Of a stretch of DNA of 64,000 bases, positions 26,263 through 34,121 are shown in pieces. The DNA is from JACVRW01 sp963733885 (GTDB lineage: Bacteria > Actinomycetota > Thermoleophilia > Solirubrobacterales > Thermoleophilaceae), in contig CAVTES010000004.1 in NCBI GenBank assembly GCA_963733885.1, positions 62,001-126,000 of the forward strand, in the 5' to 3' direction. A program made the position numbers and the translations under genes. Below the pieces are notes generated by a model that worked only from the letters and a program-made list of their open reading frames with translations, did no database searches and was not told where the DNA came from. The first letter of the stretch is position 1, and each line of letters begins with the position of its first letter.

Positions 26263-27098
26263 CTACGCGTGGCGCGCTGAGGGACCGGCCTTATAGTGGT
26301 CTCGGTTTGGAGCGCTCGTTCGAGCCCGTCGCGACGCGCCGGACATTCGAGGAGGCCGTGGAGCAGATCGCCGAGAAGATCAAGGCGGGCGACCTTCACA
26401 CCGGGGACCGCCTCCCGTCCGAACGCGAGCTGGCCGCCCAGATGCGGATCAGCCGTCCCACCCTGCGCGAGGCGATCAAGGTCCTGACCGAGGCCGGCGT
26501 GCTGGAGGTGCGCCGCGGCCAGTCGGGCGGGATCTTCGTGGCGTCGGAGCTGATCCCGCGCGAGCTGCTGCGGAGCCGGCAGGAGATCCGCTTCAGCGAG
26601 ATCGCCGGCGTCCTGGAGGCGCGGCGCCTGCTGGAGCCGCGGGTGGCGCAGCTCGCGGCCGTTCATGCCACAGAGGACGACTTCGCGGCGATGGCCCAGA
26701 CGATTGAGCGCCAGCGCGAGCTTGCCGCGAGCGACGACTTCCTGAGCCACGAGGACCTCTTCCTGCAGCTTGACCTGAAGTTCCACCTGGCGCTGGCGCG
26801 CGCCACCCGAAACGCCACGATCGTCGGCCTGATGCGCACGATGCTGCGCCAGCTGGAGATCGCTCGCGACATGGCGATGCACGCCCCGCTGGTGCCGGAC
26901 TGGACGATCGACATCCACGAGCGCACGCTGGCGGCCGTGCGGGCGGCCGACTTCCCGCTGATCGACGAGGTCATGGACGAGCACCTCGCCCAGCTCGAAC
27001 AGATCTGGGAGCGCGAGACGGGTCGCGGCCTGGTGCGCACGCTGCCGGACTTCCTGCAGCCTGTGGCGGAGCGCTCGCGGGCGCTTCGGACGGGCTAG
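26259..27098 (+). CDS. FadR-subfamily (FCD) GntR transcriptional regulator
   Basis: This 279-residue regulator has a GntR winged helix at about residues 25-100 (EQIAEKIKAGDLHTGDRLPSERELAAQMRISRPTLREAIKVLTEAGVLEVRRGQSGGIFV) and a C-terminal FCD ligand domain with helices around FSEIAGVLEARRLLEP, LDLKFHLALARATRN and IDEVMDEHLAQLEQIWE. The Asp/His residues expected to bind metal and a carboxylate are present. The ATG at 26259 overlaps the dehydrogenase stop (ATGA), so the two are coupled. A TTG at about 26305 is a possible alternative start. Confidence 0.9.
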   Translation: MTTRGALRDRPYSGLGLERSFEPVATRRTFEEAVEQIAEKIKAGDLHTGDRLPSERELAAQMRISRPTLREAIKVLTEAGVLEVRRGQSGGIFVASELIPRELLRSRQEIRFSEIAGVLEARRLLEPRVAQLAAVHATEDDFAAMAQTIERQRELAASDDFLSHEDLFLQLDLKFHLALARATRNATIVGLMRTMLRQLEIARDMAMHAPLVPDWTIDIHERTLAAVRAADFPLIDEVMDEHLAQLEQIWERETGRGLVRTLPDFLQPVAERSRALRTG

Positions 27099-27700
27099 CG
27101 CTTCTGATCCTGTAGCGCGGCGAGGCCGCCGCGGAGGAAGACGAGGAGGCTGTCGATGGTCTCGGCGGAGTGCTTCGCGTCCTCGTCCATGTCGTCCATG
27201 ACTCCGATCGTGGCGGCGGTGGCCGCCGCGACCAGGCGGGGCCGCAAATCGCCCGGCTCGTCGCCCAGGTCCTTCGCGGCAGCCTCGGCGACCAGGTCGG
27301 CGAACTTGCCCATGAGGTGCTGTGAGTGCGCGGCGAGCGACTCGTTCTCGCTCACCAGGCACTGGCGCAACCGCTTCTCCTGCAGGCTCTCGGCGCCGAT
27401 GTTCCCCTTCGCGTCCGCGAGTCCGGCCCGCAGGGCGTCGATCGCGTTGGTGCCCGGCTCGCGGTCGCGCAGCCAGGAGGCCACCATCGCGTGGCTCGCC
27501 TCGAAGTCGTGGAAGACGACGTCGTCCTTCGATGGGAAATAGGAGAAGAAGGTCCGCGGCGCGATCTCGGCGGCGTCGGCGATGTCGGCGATCGTCGTGC
27601 CGTCGAACCCACGCTCGTCGAAGAGCTCGAACGCCGCCTCGACGATCCGCTCGCGCGTCCGCTGCTTCTTGCGCTCTCTCAGTCCGGGGCCGGCCTCCAT
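27095..27700 (-). CDS. TetR family transcriptional regulator
   Basis: This 201-residue protein has the TetR helix-turn-helix near residues 15-60 (RTRERIVEAAFELFDERGFDGTTIADIADAAEIAPRTFFSYFPSKDDVVF) and a variable helical ligand domain (TetR_C_17-like by general look). It is divergent from the MMPL exporter gene across a region with a perfect 11-bp inverted repeat and is convergent with the GntR gene, overlapping its end by 4 bp. It most likely represses the exporter. Confidence 0.92.
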   Translation of the reverse strand: MEAGPGLRERKKQRTRERIVEAAFELFDERGFDGTTIADIADAAEIAPRTFFSYFPSKDDVVFHDFEASHAMVASWLRDREPGTNAIDALRAGLADAKGNIGAESLQEKRLRQCLVSENESLAAHSQHLMGKFADLVAEAAAKDLGDEPGDLRPRLVAAATAATIGVMDDMDEDAKHSAETIDSLLVFLRGGLAALQDQKR

Positions 27701-27736
27701 CGCCTTCCGATGATACCCGAAGTTTGTGCATCTGCG

Positions 27737-27780
27737 GCAGATTTGCGCTCTGCGTGATTTTGCGGTCTTCGCAAATCTGC
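27737..27780. promoter_or_regulatory. candidate TetR operators: 11-bp perfect inverted repeat
   Basis: GCAGATTTGCG (27737-27747) and CGCAAATCTGC (27770-27780) are exact reverse complements separated by 22 bases, in an AT-enriched divergent region between the TetR and MMPL genes. A related TTTGTGCATCTGC lies just upstream at about 27723. The MMPL start is 26 bp further on. The arrangement suits a repressor acting on both genes. Confidence 0.5.
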
Positions 27781-27805
27781 ACTCAGTGTGTTATTGTCCT
27801 CGCCC

Positions 27806-30022
27806 ATGATGATGCTTCTGGACCGAATCGCACGGAGCGCCTCCCGGAACTGGCGCCGTTCACTCGCAATCGCCGCGGTGGTCATGGTGGCCCTGGGCGC
27901 GCTCGCCGGCACCGTCGGCGGGCAGTTCACCGACGAGTTCTCGGTCCCCGGAGCCGAGTCCCAGCAGGCGCTCGACCTGCTCGAGGATCGGTTCCCCGCA
28001 GCCGCCAATGAGGGAGCCACCGTCGTGTTCCACGCGGACGAGGGCACCGTCCGGGACGGCGAACGTCCGCAAGCCATCGCCGAGGCCAGGCGCGAGATCG
28101 CGGAGCTCCCCCAGGTGACCTCGGTCAGCGACCCTCTCGCCGGACGCGGCGGCGGTCAGGTCTCCGAGGACGGAAGCGTCGCCTTCGCCACCGTCCAGTA
28201 CGACCGGCCAGCCTTCGAGGTGGAGCAGGCGGACGCTCAGAGGCTCGAGGACGCCGCGCGGGCCGCCGAGGGCGACGGGCTCGAGGTCGCCATGCGCGGA
28301 CCGGTGGTCGACGTCGCCGAGCAGCAGCTCGCGCCGGTCGGCGAGCTGATCGGGATCGCGGTCGCCGTGATCGTCCTGACGCTCGTGTTCGGGTCGGTCG
28401 CGGCGATGCTGCTCACCCTGATCAGCGCCCTGATCGCGCTGGCCGGCGGAATGATGCTCCTGACGCTCGGCGCCGGTGTGACCGCGGTGCCGGAGGTCGC
28501 GCCCACCCTGGCCGTGATGCTGGGCCTCGGCGCGGGGATCGACTACGCGCTGCTGATCGTCGGCCGCTACCGCGAGCACCTCGCCGCGGGCGAGAGCGTC
28601 CCAGACGCCGCCGCCGCCGCCAACCGCACCGCGGGCACCTCGGTGCTCGCCGCCGGGGCCATTGTGGCAGTGGCGATTGCCGGGCTGCTCGCGACCGGTA
28701 TCCCGTTCGTCGGCAGCATGGGCGTGGCCACCGCGGTTGTGGTCGCCTGCGTCGCGATCGGCGCGGTGACCCTGCTGCCCACGCTGATGGGCGCGTTCGC
28801 GAAGCGGCTTCGGCCGCGGAGCGCCGAGCGGCTCGCGCCCTCTCCGATCCTGAAGCGCTGGGACGAGCGGATCACCCGCCGTCCGTGGGTGGCGGTGGCC
28901 GCCGGCGTCGCCGTGCTGCTGGTTCTCGCGACTCCCTTCATGGACATGCGCCTCGGTCAGCCCGATGACGGCAACGATCCCCGGGACAGCCAGACGCGCG
29001 TGGCGTACGACACCCTCGCCGAGGGATTCGGACCCGGCTTCAACGGGACCCTGCTGCTCGCGGGCTCGCTCCCCGCGGGTCGCGACTCCGGACCCACGCT
29101 GGACCGGATGGCGGCGGCTGTGGGGCGCACCCAGGGCGTGGCCGCGGTCTCCGAGCCCACGCCGAGCCCGCGCGCTGACGCCGCAACGATCACCGTCACC
29201 CCGGCCACCGCGCCGCAGGACGAGCGCACTTCGGAGCTGGTCGAGACGCTCCGCAGCCATGTGATTCCCGCCGCCACCGCCGGCAGCGGGGTCGAGGTCT
29301 ACGTCGGCGGCAATACCGCGACGCAGGAGGACATGGCCGACAAGATCGCCGAGCGCCTCCCCGTCTTCATCGGCGCGGTGGTGATCCTCTCGGTCCTGTT
29401 CCTCATGGCGGTCTTCCGCTCGGTCTTGGTGCCGCTCGTCTCAGCCGCGTTCAACCTGCTCTCGATCGGAGCGGCCTACGGCGTCGTGGTCGCGATCTTC
29501 CAGTGGCAGTGGGGCTCGAGCCTGCTCGGGATCGACGGAGAGATGCCGATCGTCTCGTTCATCCCGCTGCTCATGTTCGCGATCCTGTTCGGCCTGAGCA
29601 TGGACTACAACGTCTTCCTCCAGTCGCGGATCCGCGAGGAGTACATGAAGGGCGCGAGCCCGCGGGAGAGCGTGGTCGCCGGGCTCGCGAAGGTGAGCAA
29701 GATCATCCTCGCGGCCGGGGCGATCATGACCGCCGTCTTCCTCGGCTTCGCCACCGATCCCGACCCGATCGTGAAGATCTTCGGGATCGGCCTGGGCGCG
29801 GCGATCATGATCGACGTGCTGATCGTCCGGATGGTCGTCGCCCCGGCGGTGATGACCCTGCTCGGCGATCGGGCCTGGTGGTTCCCCACATGGCTGGATC
29901 GCCTGCTGCCCCGGATCGAGCTCGAGGGCGACGAGCAGACTGAGGAGCGGAGCGCACACGACCGTCGGCGACCGGCGCTTCCCTCCGGTCCGCCCGTCCC
30001 GGCAGACGCGCGTGAGGGCTAG
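27806..30022 (+). CDS. MMPL family RND transporter
   Basis: This roughly 738-residue inner-membrane exporter has the two-halved RND plan: TM1 then an extracytoplasmic loop (residues 40-165), a five-helix bundle, TM7, second loop (about 375-505) and a second bundle. Conserved proton-relay segments GLGAGIDYALLIVGRYREHL and FGLSMDYNVFLQSRIREEYMKG are present. Such proteins export lipids or drugs. Three consecutive ATG codons start at 27806; the first is used. The C-terminal 35 residues are hydrophilic. A large hairpin begins at the base after its stop codon. Confidence 0.93.
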   Translation: MMMLLDRIARSASRNWRRSLAIAAVVMVALGALAGTVGGQFTDEFSVPGAESQQALDLLEDRFPAAANEGATVVFHADEGTVRDGERPQAIAEARREIAELPQVTSVSDPLAGRGGGQVSEDGSVAFATVQYDRPAFEVEQADAQRLEDAARAAEGDGLEVAMRGPVVDVAEQQLAPVGELIGIAVAVIVLTLVFGSVAAMLLTLISALIALAGGMMLLTLGAGVTAVPEVAPTLAVMLGLGAGIDYALLIVGRYREHLAAGESVPDAAAAANRTAGTSVLAAGAIVAVAIAGLLATGIPFVGSMGVATAVVVACVAIGAVTLLPTLMGAFAKRLRPRSAERLAPSPILKRWDERITRRPWVAVAAGVAVLLVLATPFMDMRLGQPDDGNDPRDSQTRVAYDTLAEGFGPGFNGTLLLAGSLPAGRDSGPTLDRMAAAVGRTQGVAAVSEPTPSPRADAATITVTPATAPQDERTSELVETLRSHVIPAATAGSGVEVYVGGNTATQEDMADKIAERLPVFIGAVVILSVLFLMAVFRSVLVPLVSAAFNLLSIGAAYGVVVAIFQWQWGSSLLGIDGEMPIVSFIPLLMFAILFGLSMDYNVFLQSRIREEYMKGASPRESVVAGLAKVSKIILAAGAIMTAVFLGFATDPDPIVKIFGIGLGAAIMIDVLIVRMVVAPAVMTLLGDRAWWFPTWLDRLLPRIELEGDEQTEERSAHDRRRPALPSGPPVPADAREG

Positions 30023-30182
30023 GTACACGCGACCGGAAGTTCGGCCGGGAATCGGCGAGTGGCTGGGCGTGGCTGGCAAGTCCGGTGGACGGAGTCGATG
30101 CCAGAGCATCGGCGAGTCCGCCGGACGCAGCCAGGCGCGTCCAGACGCCGCCGAAACCGGCCGAACTTGCGAGAGCGTGTAC
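30023..30182. repeat. 160-nt imperfect inverted repeat (long hairpin) directly after the MMPL gene
   Basis: The arms pair over most of their length: 30023-30030 with 30175-30182 (8 bp), 30037-30048 with 30157-30168 (12 bp, AAGTTCGGCCGG/CCGGCCGAACTT), 30053-30057 with 30146-30150, 30063-30076 with 30131-30144 (13 pairs, two G-T), 30080-30090 with 30116-30126 (11 pairs, one G-T), and 30094-30101 with 30106-30113 around a CAGA loop. No coding frame looks real. It may be a structured RNA, an extended terminator or a palindromic repeat element; the sequence alone does not decide. Confidence 0.7.
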
Positions 30183-30312
30183 TAACACGCGAGCCCGCCA
30201 GCGCGCGGACCGTGGCGTGATCCCCGGCTACATTCGCGAGCTCTCCGGGCGCTACGGGCGCTCGCCGCAGGATGAGCGCCGTAACCGCAGGCCAGGCGCG
30301 CGTATGTCTTGT

Positions 30313-30325
30313 TGACCGTTGGTCA
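30313..30325. promoter_or_regulatory. short palindrome upstream of the phosphatidyltransferase gene
   Basis: TGACC-GTT-GGTCA is a perfect 5+5 inverted repeat 18 bp before the ATG at 30344, and TTGACC within it could serve as a -35 element. The rest of the 160 bp between the long hairpin and this site shows no gene or other recognisable signal. An AGGAGA ribosome-binding-like sequence lies between the palindrome and the ATG. Confidence 0.3.
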
Positions 30326-30343
30326 GCAAGCACAGGAGACGCC

Positions 30344-31038
30344 ATGAGCCACGATGCACCGCGCAACGCCGACGCACCGCGCAGCAAGGAGTTCCTCCTC
30401 GCCAAGGCCGAGGGGCGGGTCCTCGAGTGGATCGCCCGCCGCCTGCCCGGCCGGGTCATGCCCGACCACATGACGGCGCTGGGCGTCCTGGCTGCGGTCG
30501 GCATCGCCGGCGCCTATCTCCTCTCGAACGGCGACAAGGCGTGGCTCTGGGCGGCCTCGGCGCTGCTCGTGGTCCACTGGCTGGGCGACTCGCTCGACGG
30601 CACCCTGGCCCGCGTTCGCAAGATCGAGCGGCCCAAGTACGGCTACTACCTCGACCATCTCGTCGACGCCGTCGCCACTGCACTGATCGGGCTCGGCCTC
30701 GGCCTCTCCCCCTGGATGCTCCTGTCCGTCGGCCTGCTGATCGTGATCGCCTACCTCGTGCTCTCGATCAACACCTACCTCGAGACTTACGCCTTCGGCG
30801 TCTTCACGCTCGGCTATGGCGGCGTCGGCCCGACCGAGGTCCGCGTGCTGCTGATCGCGCTTAACACGCTGATCGCCCTGGGCGTCGGCCTCGGGTTCCA
30901 GGTCGGTGACCTCGGACTCACGTGCTCGACATGATCGGCATCGGGATCGCCGGCGCGATGGCGGCTGGGCTCGCGGGCCGCGCCGCGCACAACCTGCGCC
31001 GCCTGGCAGAGCTCGAGCCGCCCGGAATGCCCGGCTAG
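30344..31038 (+). CDS. CDP-alcohol phosphatidyltransferase family membrane protein, with a frameshift near its end
   Basis: This is a membrane enzyme of about 231 residues. The catalytic motif DGxxAR is visible in HWLGDSLDGTLARVRKIERPKYGYYLDHLVDA (D-x2-D-G-x2-A-R-x8-G-x3-D-x3-D). Several hydrophobic helices follow. It transfers a phosphoalcohol from a CDP-activated donor in lipid synthesis. In the present frame it stops at 30934, but a coding-like tail (VLDMIGIGIAGAMAAGLAGRAAHNLRRLAEL) continues in another frame to the TAG at 31036-31038. One base appears to be missing at about 30920. Confidence 0.8.
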
Positions 31039-31076
31039 GCCTCTACCCGATGCCGCGCGGCGGTACCGTCTCCCGC

Positions 31077-31397
31077 ATGAGCGAGCTCCTCTGCCCGAAG
31101 TGCGAGAGCCCGATGCGCAGCTATGAGCGCAGCGGGGTGAACATCGACCAGTGCACGGGATGCCGCGGCGTGTTCCTCGACCGGGGTGAGCTCGAGCGGC
31201 TCGTGGACGCCGAGGGCAGCTTCTACGAGGAGCGCGGCGTCTCCCGGGAGGCTCCGGCGCACGAGGACCGCGACTACCGAGAGGAGCACCGCCACCAGGA
31301 GTACGGCCACAAGGGGTACGGCCCCAAGGACGGCCACGAAAGGCCGCCCAGGAAACGCAAGAAGGAGTCGTTCCTGAGCGACCTGCTGGACTTCTGA
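31077..31397 (+). CDS. zf-TFIIB-type zinc-ribbon protein
   Basis: This 106-residue protein begins LLCPKCESPMRSYERSGVNIDQCTGCRGVFLDRGELERL, a CxxC...CxxC zinc ribbon of the TFIIB-like family of small bacterial proteins. It ends with a His/Lys/Arg-rich, probably disordered segment and the helix FLSDLLDF. Function is unknown; similar proteins often accompany nucleic-acid metabolism genes. It lies 1 bp before the exonuclease gene, so the two are probably cotranscribed. Confidence 0.85.
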   Translation: MSELLCPKCESPMRSYERSGVNIDQCTGCRGVFLDRGELERLVDAEGSFYEERGVSREAPAHEDRDYREEHRHQEYGHKGYGPKDGHERPPRKRKKESFLSDLLDF

Positions 31398-31398
31398 G

Positions 31399-32265
31399 AT
31401 GGCCGGACCGCTGCTCGCCGTCGACGCGCCCTCCATGCTCTTCCGCGCGTTCTACGCGCTGCCGGAGTCGATCACGGGCGCAGGCGACACACCCATCAAC
31501 GCGCTGCTCGGCACCGCGAACCTCGTGCTTCGGGAGGTAGAGCAGCACAATCCCCGGGCGGTGGTGCTCTGCTTCGGCCCCGACGCCGCGGACTACCGCG
31601 TGGAGCTATTCGACGGCTACCACGCCGACCGGCCCGACGTGCCGGAGGGTCTTGTCCCCCAGTTCGCCGACGCGCGCGCCTTCTTCGAGGCGTTCGGCTG
31701 GGTGGTCCACGTGCACGACTCGCTCGAGGCGGACGACCTGCTCGGCTCCTACGCTCGCCGCGAGACGGAGAGCGGGGGCCGGGCGCTGGTGATGACGGGC
31801 GACCGCGACATGTACCAGTGCGCCACGGACCGGGTGACGATCCTCTATGTGCGCACCGGCGGCCGCCAGGGCGCGGAGGAGGTCGATCCCGCCGAGGTGA
31901 AGCGCCGCTACGGCGTGCCGCCCAAGCTCGTGCCCGACTTCATCGCCCTGCGGGGGGATCCTTCGGACGGCATCCCGGGCGCCAAGGGCATCGGAGAGAA
32001 GACCGCCGCGGACCTGCTCTCACGCCATGGCTCGCTCGAGGCGGCGCTGGAGGGCGCCCTGCGGGAGTCGAGCGCCCGGGTGCGCGGGGCGTTGACCGAC
32101 CAGCGCGACGAGCTCCTGCGCTTCCGCGAGATCGCCACGCTGCAGGAGGTGGACGTGAAGCTTCCGCCCGACCGCCCAACCGACCTCCTGGGCGCCGCCG
32201 CGGCGGCGCGCGAGCGAGGGATGAACCGCCTGGCTGAGCGCCTCGAGAAGGCGGCGGCCGGCTGA
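31399..32265 (+). CDS. 5'-3' exonuclease (PIN/H3TH type)
   Basis: The 288-residue product matches the 5'-nuclease domain of DNA polymerase I as a stand-alone protein. Acidic metal-binding residues occur in LLAVDAPSMLFRAFYAL, CFGPDAADYRVELF, VHDSLEADDLLGSYARRE and LVMTGDRDMYQC. The helix-hairpin-helix DNA-binding part is FIALRGDPSDGIPGAKGIGEKTAADLLSRHGSLEAAL. It removes RNA primers or 5' flaps in replication and repair. It overlaps the start of the MFS gene by 4 bp. Confidence 0.93.
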   Translation: MAGPLLAVDAPSMLFRAFYALPESITGAGDTPINALLGTANLVLREVEQHNPRAVVLCFGPDAADYRVELFDGYHADRPDVPEGLVPQFADARAFFEAFGWVVHVHDSLEADDLLGSYARRETESGGRALVMTGDRDMYQCATDRVTILYVRTGGRQGAEEVDPAEVKRRYGVPPKLVPDFIALRGDPSDGIPGAKGIGEKTAADLLSRHGSLEAALEGALRESSARVRGALTDQRDELLRFREIATLQEVDVKLPPDRPTDLLGAAAAARERGMNRLAERLEKAAAG

Positions 32266-33588
32266 CCACCGAGCCGGCGACCGGTCAGGCCGGCGCCGCT
32301 CCGGCGGCCTCCAACCGCGCCGTCGCCCTCGCCTTCCGGCGGCTTCTGCCGCTAGTGGTGCTGATGCACGTGATCGCGTACGCCGACCGCGTCAACATCG
32401 GGTTCGCCGAGACCGAGATCACGAACGACCTCGCGATCTCGTCCACCGTGTTCGGGCTGGCCGCCGGCATCTTCTTCCTGAGCTTCGTCGTGTTCGAGAT
32501 CCCGAGCAACCTCCTGCTCCATCGCTTCGGCGCGCGCCTGTGGCTGGGACGGATCATGATCAGCTGGGGCATCGTCGCCACGCTGACGGCCTTCGTCTGG
32601 GACGGCGCGTCCCTGGTCGTGGCGCGCATCCTCCTGGGCGTGGGCGAGGCCGGCTTTTTCCCGGGCGTGGTCTACCTGCTCGCCTGCTGGTTCCCAGAGC
32701 GCGATCGGGGCAGGGCCTTGAGCGTGTTCCTGCTCGGCATCGTGGTCGCCGCGGTGATAGGCGGCCCGATATCTGGGCGGCCTCCTCGAGCTCGACGGCG
32801 TGCTGGGCCTGGAGGGGTGGCAGTGGCTCTTCATCGGGCAAGGACTCCCGGCCGTGGCGGTCGGGTTCTGGGTGCTGCGCGCCCTGCCCGGCTTGCCGGC
32901 GGAGGCGGACTGGCTGCCGCCTGGCGAGCGCAAGGCACTCGAGCGAGAGCTGGCCGCGGAGTCGGCGGCGCGTGAGGCGCGCCACTCATTTTCCCTGCGC
33001 GAGGCGCTTACGGACCCGCGCATCCTGAGGTGCGGGGCCGTCGCCTTCACGATCAACTTCGCCAGCTACGGCGCGATCTTCTGGGCGGCCGACATCATCG
33101 AGCGGGTGGGCGATGTCGAGGGGATCGAGCTCGGCCTGTTGGCGGGGATCCCGATGGCGCTCGGATCGACCGGCCTGATCGTGATCGGTCGGATGTCGGA
33201 CCGGAGCGGCGACCGCCGCCGCTGGGTCGTGATCGGAATGCTCCTCGGCGCGGCCGGCCTCGCCGGCACCGCGCTGCTGCCGGCCGAGGCCGGCATCGTG
33301 ACGCTCGGCGTGTGTGCCTTCGGCCTCCTCGGCGCGGTGCCCGCGTTGTGGGCCATACCCACATCGCTGCTCACCGGCCGGGCGATGGCGGGCGGCCTGG
33401 CGCTGATGGGCACGATCGGCGTGAGCGGCGGCATCTTCGGGCCGGTCGCCGTGGGCGCCGCGAAGGACGCGGGGTCGCTCGAGGCCGGGCTGGGCGTGCT
33501 GGCGTTCGTGCTGCTGGCGGGGGCCACGCTGGCGGCGCGGCTGCCGTTCACGGCCACGCGGGCGCTGGTGGAGCCGAGCGCCGCGTAG
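32262..33588 (+). CDS. MFS transporter (anion:cation symporter/phthalate permease type), with a frameshift
   Basis: Read across one frameshift, this is a 12-helix transporter of about 440 residues. The first half contains HVIAYADRVNIGFAETEI and the MFS loop motif SWGIVATLTAFVWDGASLVVARILLGVGEAGFFPGVVYLLACWFPERDRGRA. The second half continues GLEGWQWLFIGQGLPAVAVG and SLREALTDPRI. This is the ACS family for organic anions such as hexuronates or phthalate. The start is unclear: CTG at 32262, overlapping the exonuclease stop, keeps the first helix intact. An extra G in the GGG at 32775-32777 breaks the frame. Confidence 0.82.
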
Positions 33589-33596
33589 CGCAGAGC

Positions 33597-33623
33597 GGAA
33601 ACCCGCTCTCCGAGCGGGTTTCC
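33597..33623. terminator. strong hairpin terminator between the MFS gene and tmRNA
   Basis: GGAAACCCGCTC, a TCC loop and GAGCGGGTTTCC give a perfect 12-bp stem with a 3-base loop. It lies 9 bp after the MFS stop and 5 bp beyond the 3' end of the tmRNA gene on the opposite strand, so it can serve both converging units. The A-T pairs at the outer end of the stem supply a short U-run in each direction. Confidence 0.75.
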
Positions 33624-33627
33624 TTAG

Positions 33628-34005
33628 TGGAGGCGGCCGGTACTGCCCCGGCGTCCGCGGAACACCCTCCCGATGCTTGCTACGAGCGTTCCCGCGGAGT
33701 CTGATCTCGGCGGCCGGTTCGGTCTATCCGCGGGGTACGTCCCCGGCGCCATACCCTCCTGAGATGTCCCCCGGCGACCGAGGGTCCTGGCGCCGGAGTG
33801 AGCCCGCTTATTGAAGCCGCTACCCGGGTCGCGGGCTACCCGGGGCGACTCCTCACCTAATTATGCGGCGAGGAGGCCCTTGTGAAGGCCTGTGTGCTGG
33901 TTATCCGCACATATTGGTTCCGGGAGAGTTTTACGAGGCCAACCCGGAGTCCTCGGCTCGCTACACCGGGACGATCACGCTCCACGTCGAAGCTGATTCG
34001 CCCCC
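33628..34005 (-). ncRNA. ssrA: transfer-messenger RNA (tmRNA, one-piece)
   Basis: On the minus strand the RNA starts GGGGGCGAATCAGCTTCGACG. Its first 7 bases pair with CGCCUCC before the discriminator A at 33628 (one G-U). CCA is not encoded (CTA follows). A tag reading frame at 33861-33908 encodes ADNQHTGLHKGLLAA then UAA. A CCCGG/CCGGG pseudoknot-type pairing precedes the tag. The T-arm is GCCGG-GGCAGTA-CCGGC: the 5-bp stem is good but the loop is not the normal TTCRANY. About 378 nt. It works with SmpB, whose gene lies 3.4 kb away, to rescue stalled ribosomes and tag the peptide for proteolysis. Confidence 0.9.
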
Positions 34006-34121
34006 GTTCTGTCCCTAGATTCTAGCGGCGCATCCCCTAGGGACCATTCCCAATTGGCGGCAGCGTCCCGGAGCGGGACCCTTGATGGCGACACGGAGCT
34101 ACGCCATCCGGAGGACGAGAA

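Noticed and set aside
30023..30182. tRNA or riboswitch
   Set aside because: No cloverleaf, T-loop or known aptamer core is visible; it is a single long imperfect hairpin.
33589..34121. Protein-coding region in the 530-bp gap
   Set aside because: No frame with coding character exists apart from the short tmRNA tag; the region is the tmRNA gene with its terminator.
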